From Bryobacterales bacterium (lineage in GTDB: Bacteria > Acidobacteriota > Terriglobia > Bryobacterales > Bryobacteraceae): a stretch of DNA of 7,834 nt. Both the position numbers and the translations under genes were made by a program. Shown here in pieces: positions 6,117 to 7,834 of this stretch. Location of the stretch: contig JALOKO010000161.1 of assembly GCA_025456495.1 (NCBI GenBank), positions 1 through 7,834 on the forward strand, written 5' to 3'. Numbering within the stretch: position 1 is the stretch's first letter; every line of letters begins with the position of its first letter. The notes beneath the pieces were generated by a model. The model was not told where the DNA came from and did no database searches. It saw only the letters and a program-made list of their open reading frames with translations.

Positions 6117-7834
6117 TCAGGGGCCACTCCTTGCGAAAAGGCGATGGGGCTTGCGGACGGCTTCGCTGGCGCGGAAGGCCGGGCAGCAGACTGCAGCGCT
6201 GGGGCCGCCGTTGGGATGTCGTCCAGCAGGATGCTGGTGTGATCGTGAATCATCTGCCGTTCGTTGTTCTCTTCGGGACTGGCCATGCGACGGCGGGCGG
6301 TGATGGTTTGCGCACTTTCGTCGGCCTTGAAGCGCTTAAAGGCGGCTTCAGCACGGGCAGCACGGGTGGTGTCGCCCATGCCGCGCAGAGCCAGCATCAG
6401 CGTGTAGCTGGCCTGTACATCTTCGGGGTCCACCTGGATGACCCGCTCCAGATAACGCACCGCCTGCGTGAAGTCGCGCTTCAGAAAGTAGAGTCGGCCT
6501 AACTGGTTCAGCACCACGCGGTCGCGCGGGTAGAGACGCTCCACATAGCGGAGGGTCTCAATGGCTTGGTCGTAATCGCCATCCGCCTTCTGCGCCATGG
6601 CGTGAAAGAAGTGGATGCGGGCGGGCTTCGCGTCAATCGCCAGCGCTTTTTGAATGTAGCCTTTGGCCGCTTCCGTTTCCCCTTCCTGGATGAGAGCGCG
6701 CGCGACGTTCAAGGGGCCGTCCGCATAGTTGGGATTGGCCTCCATCACCCTTCTGAAGGCGTACTCGGCGCCCTTCAGGTCGCCCTGCAGCAGCATGCCG
6801 ATGCCCCAGTCGTTCCAGCGCAGATGGTCACTGGATTCCACCACCGGTTCCCAGCGGGTTTCCTCCCCCGGCGCAGCCAACTGCAGCACGGCCTTGGCCT
6901 CAGCCAGCGTGACGATGGGCAACACCGGAATCTCGCCTTTCAACCCGCCCGCTACGTTGGCCGGGATGTTCCGCTTGTCATAGCTATAGACGCGGCTGTC
7001 GAAGTGCAGGCTGGTGAGCGAGGGGTCCTGCCCTTCCACGGGCTTGCCCGCATAGGCGAACTGCGTGTAGCTATGCGCGAACTTCCGGTAGTGCAGTTTG
7101 GCGGTGAAGGTAATGGGGCCCTGCGCGCTGGAAGGGATCTTCACCCGGTAGTGCGCCACGTCAGCGGCGCCCGGCGGAATCAGCCGCACATACAGCACGC
7201 TACGCGTCTGCCAGGCGTTGCGTTTGTCGATGGGATTACCCGCGCCATCCAACTGGTAGCTTTTGTAGAAATGGGCGCCGGGCTCGACGGGGCCGCGGCC
7301 TTCGTCCTCTGCGCGGCCACTCCAGAAGATGTGCTTGCCGTTGCGGTCCTTGCCCTCCACCTCCAGCCAGACATCAAAGGCGTCCACGGTGCCGTCGGGG
7401 AAGAAGTGTCCTACATTGCGCGTGCGCACCACCACGTCCAAGCGCACCGTGGAGCCCGGCTGGAACTTGGTTTGCACGCGATTCAGTGGCGCCGCCACCT
7501 TGCCGACTTCGCGGAGAAGCACCTGGCCCGCACCGACCGCCTCCTCCCCCACGCCGAAGGTGGACATCGCCATCAGATCCGCATCCGCCGCACGGCGCAC
7601 CATGGGCGCGGACTGGGCGTCATCCTCAATGGGAGAGGCGGCAAAGAGGTCCACGGAGATGAAGCCGGACTTGAGGAACTTGATGACCTCGTCGAGTTGT
7701 TCCTTGTCGCCATTGACAAAGGGAACCGCGGTGTTCGCGGCAGCAAAGCGATGCGAGCGCACCTTGCCGTTCTTGGCTGCTGGATCGGTGGAAGCCACCA
7801 AGGGCATGTGGCAATCGTTGCAGTGCTTGGGCTG
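6113..7834 (-). CDS. c-type cytochrome with C-terminal TPR domain, 5'-truncated
   Basis: The frame is open to the right edge. Before the ATG at 7807 it reads QPKHCNDCH, so a c-type heme site CxxCH (Cys5, Cys8, His9 of the visible part) spans that ATG's upstream side, and the true start lies outside. The visible part is 573 residues. After the heme motif, RSHRF holds His28, a candidate distal ligand. A beta-rich region (about 120-260) contains NVGHFFPDGT and VWLEVEGKDRNGKHIFWSG, a pattern I associate with multiheme cytochromes of the c554-like kind. Five TPRs with an exact 34-residue period lie at 337-370, 371-404, 405-438, 439-472 and 473-506. An Ala/Pro/Ser-rich tail ends the protein. Only one heme motif is visible, as the last in the chain; more are expected upstream. 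It should be exported for heme attachment. It is translationally coupled to the propeller gene. A redox or electron-transfer role is inferred from the heme site; the partner is unknown. Confidence 0.9.
   Translation of the reverse strand, partial: QPKHCNDCHMPLVASTDPAAKNGKVRSHRFAAANTAVPFVNGDKEQLDEVIKFLKSGFISVDLFAASPIEDDAQSAPMVRRAADADLMAMSTFGVGEEAVGAGQVLLREVGKVAAPLNRVQTKFQPGSTVRLDVVVRTRNVGHFFPDGTVDAFDVWLEVEGKDRNGKHIFWSGRAEDEGRGPVEPGAHFYKSYQLDGAGNPIDKRNAWQTRSVLYVRLIPPGAADVAHYRVKIPSSAQGPITFTAKLHYRKFAHSYTQFAYAGKPVEGQDPSLTSLHFDSRVYSYDKRNIPANVAGGLKGEIPVLPIVTLAEAKAVLQLAAPGEETRWEPVVESSDHLRWNDWGIGMLLQGDLKGAEYAFRRVMEANPNYADGPLNVARALIQEGETEAAKGYIQKALAIDAKPARIHFFHAMAQKADGDYDQAIETLRYVERLYPRDRVVLNQLGRLYFLKRDFTQAVRYLERVIQVDPEDVQASYTLMLALRGMGDTTRAARAEAAFKRFKADESAQTITARRRMASPEENNERQMIHDHTSILLDDIPTAAPALQSAARPSAPAKPSASPIAFSQGVAPE
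6127..6132 (-). promoter_or_regulatory. Ribosome binding site of the propeller gene
   Basis: AAGGAG on the minus strand lies ten bases before the ATG at 6116, inside the last codons of the cytochrome gene. It fixes the start of the propeller gene and, with the ATGA overlap, indicates coupled translation. Confidence 0.8.
6317..6826 (-). other. Five-TPR domain of the cytochrome
   Basis: Five consecutive 34-residue TPR units, each with the small-residue/aromatic pattern of TPR helices A and B. Examples are GDLKGAEYAFRRVMEANPNY in the first, GDYDQAIETLRYVERLYPRD in the third and RDFTQAVRYLERVIQVDPED in the fourth. TPRs form a superhelical surface for binding a protein partner. Because the gene is coupled to the propeller gene, that protein is the obvious candidate partner, but this is inference. 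Confidence 0.9.
7808..7822 (-). other. CxxCH c-type heme-binding motif (CNDCH)
   Basis: Codons TGC AAC GAT TGC CAC encode Cys-Asn-Asp-Cys-His immediately before the Met at 7807, followed by MPLV. CxxCH is the covalent heme c attachment motif, with the His as proximal iron ligand. 'CxxCHMP' is a frequent form in multiheme cytochromes. The motif is in the same uninterrupted frame as the TPR region. Confidence 0.88.

Noticed and set aside
7805..7807. ATG at 7807 as the start of the cytochrome/TPR gene
   Set aside because: The frame stays open to the window edge and encodes CNDCH directly before this Met, so this is an internal residue of a CxxCHMP motif.

Overview
The window is GC-rich bacterial DNA that looks like the acidobacterial order Bryobacterales/Solibacterales (relatives of Candidatus Solibacter). 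The main clue is the C-terminal domain of the large plus-strand protein, which matches my recollection of the Solibacter-type C-terminal domain TIGR03437. It is joined there to SBBP-type propeller repeats and BACON-like repeats. A CRTAC1-type FG-GAP/ASPIC-UnbV protein beside a TPR protein with a c-type heme motif fits the same group. The assignment rests on recognising domains, not on a database search.

Layout. Positions 1-3369 (+) hold the 3' part of a very large, presumably secreted modular protein whose start lies left of the window. A 109-bp convergent intergenic region (3370-3478) follows and contains four head-to-tail 16-bp repeats. From the right edge leftwards on the minus strand run three closely spaced genes. 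The first is a c-type cytochrome with a TPR domain (6113-7834, N-terminus outside the window). The second is an exported seven-bladed FG-GAP/ASPIC-UnbV protein (4482-6116), whose start overlaps the cytochrome stop by ATGA. The third is a family IV (hormone-sensitive-lipase-like) esterase (3479-4444), 37 bp downstream.

The cytochrome and the propeller protein are probably translated together and act outside the cytoplasm, one as a heme/TPR protein and the other as a calcium-binding scaffold or adhesion-like protein. The esterase has no signal peptide and is probably co-transcribed, but nothing in its sequence links it to the other two. The plus-strand protein is a separate transcription unit that converges on this operon. 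No tRNA, rRNA, mobile element or CRISPR array was seen. The promoters of both transcription units lie outside the window.
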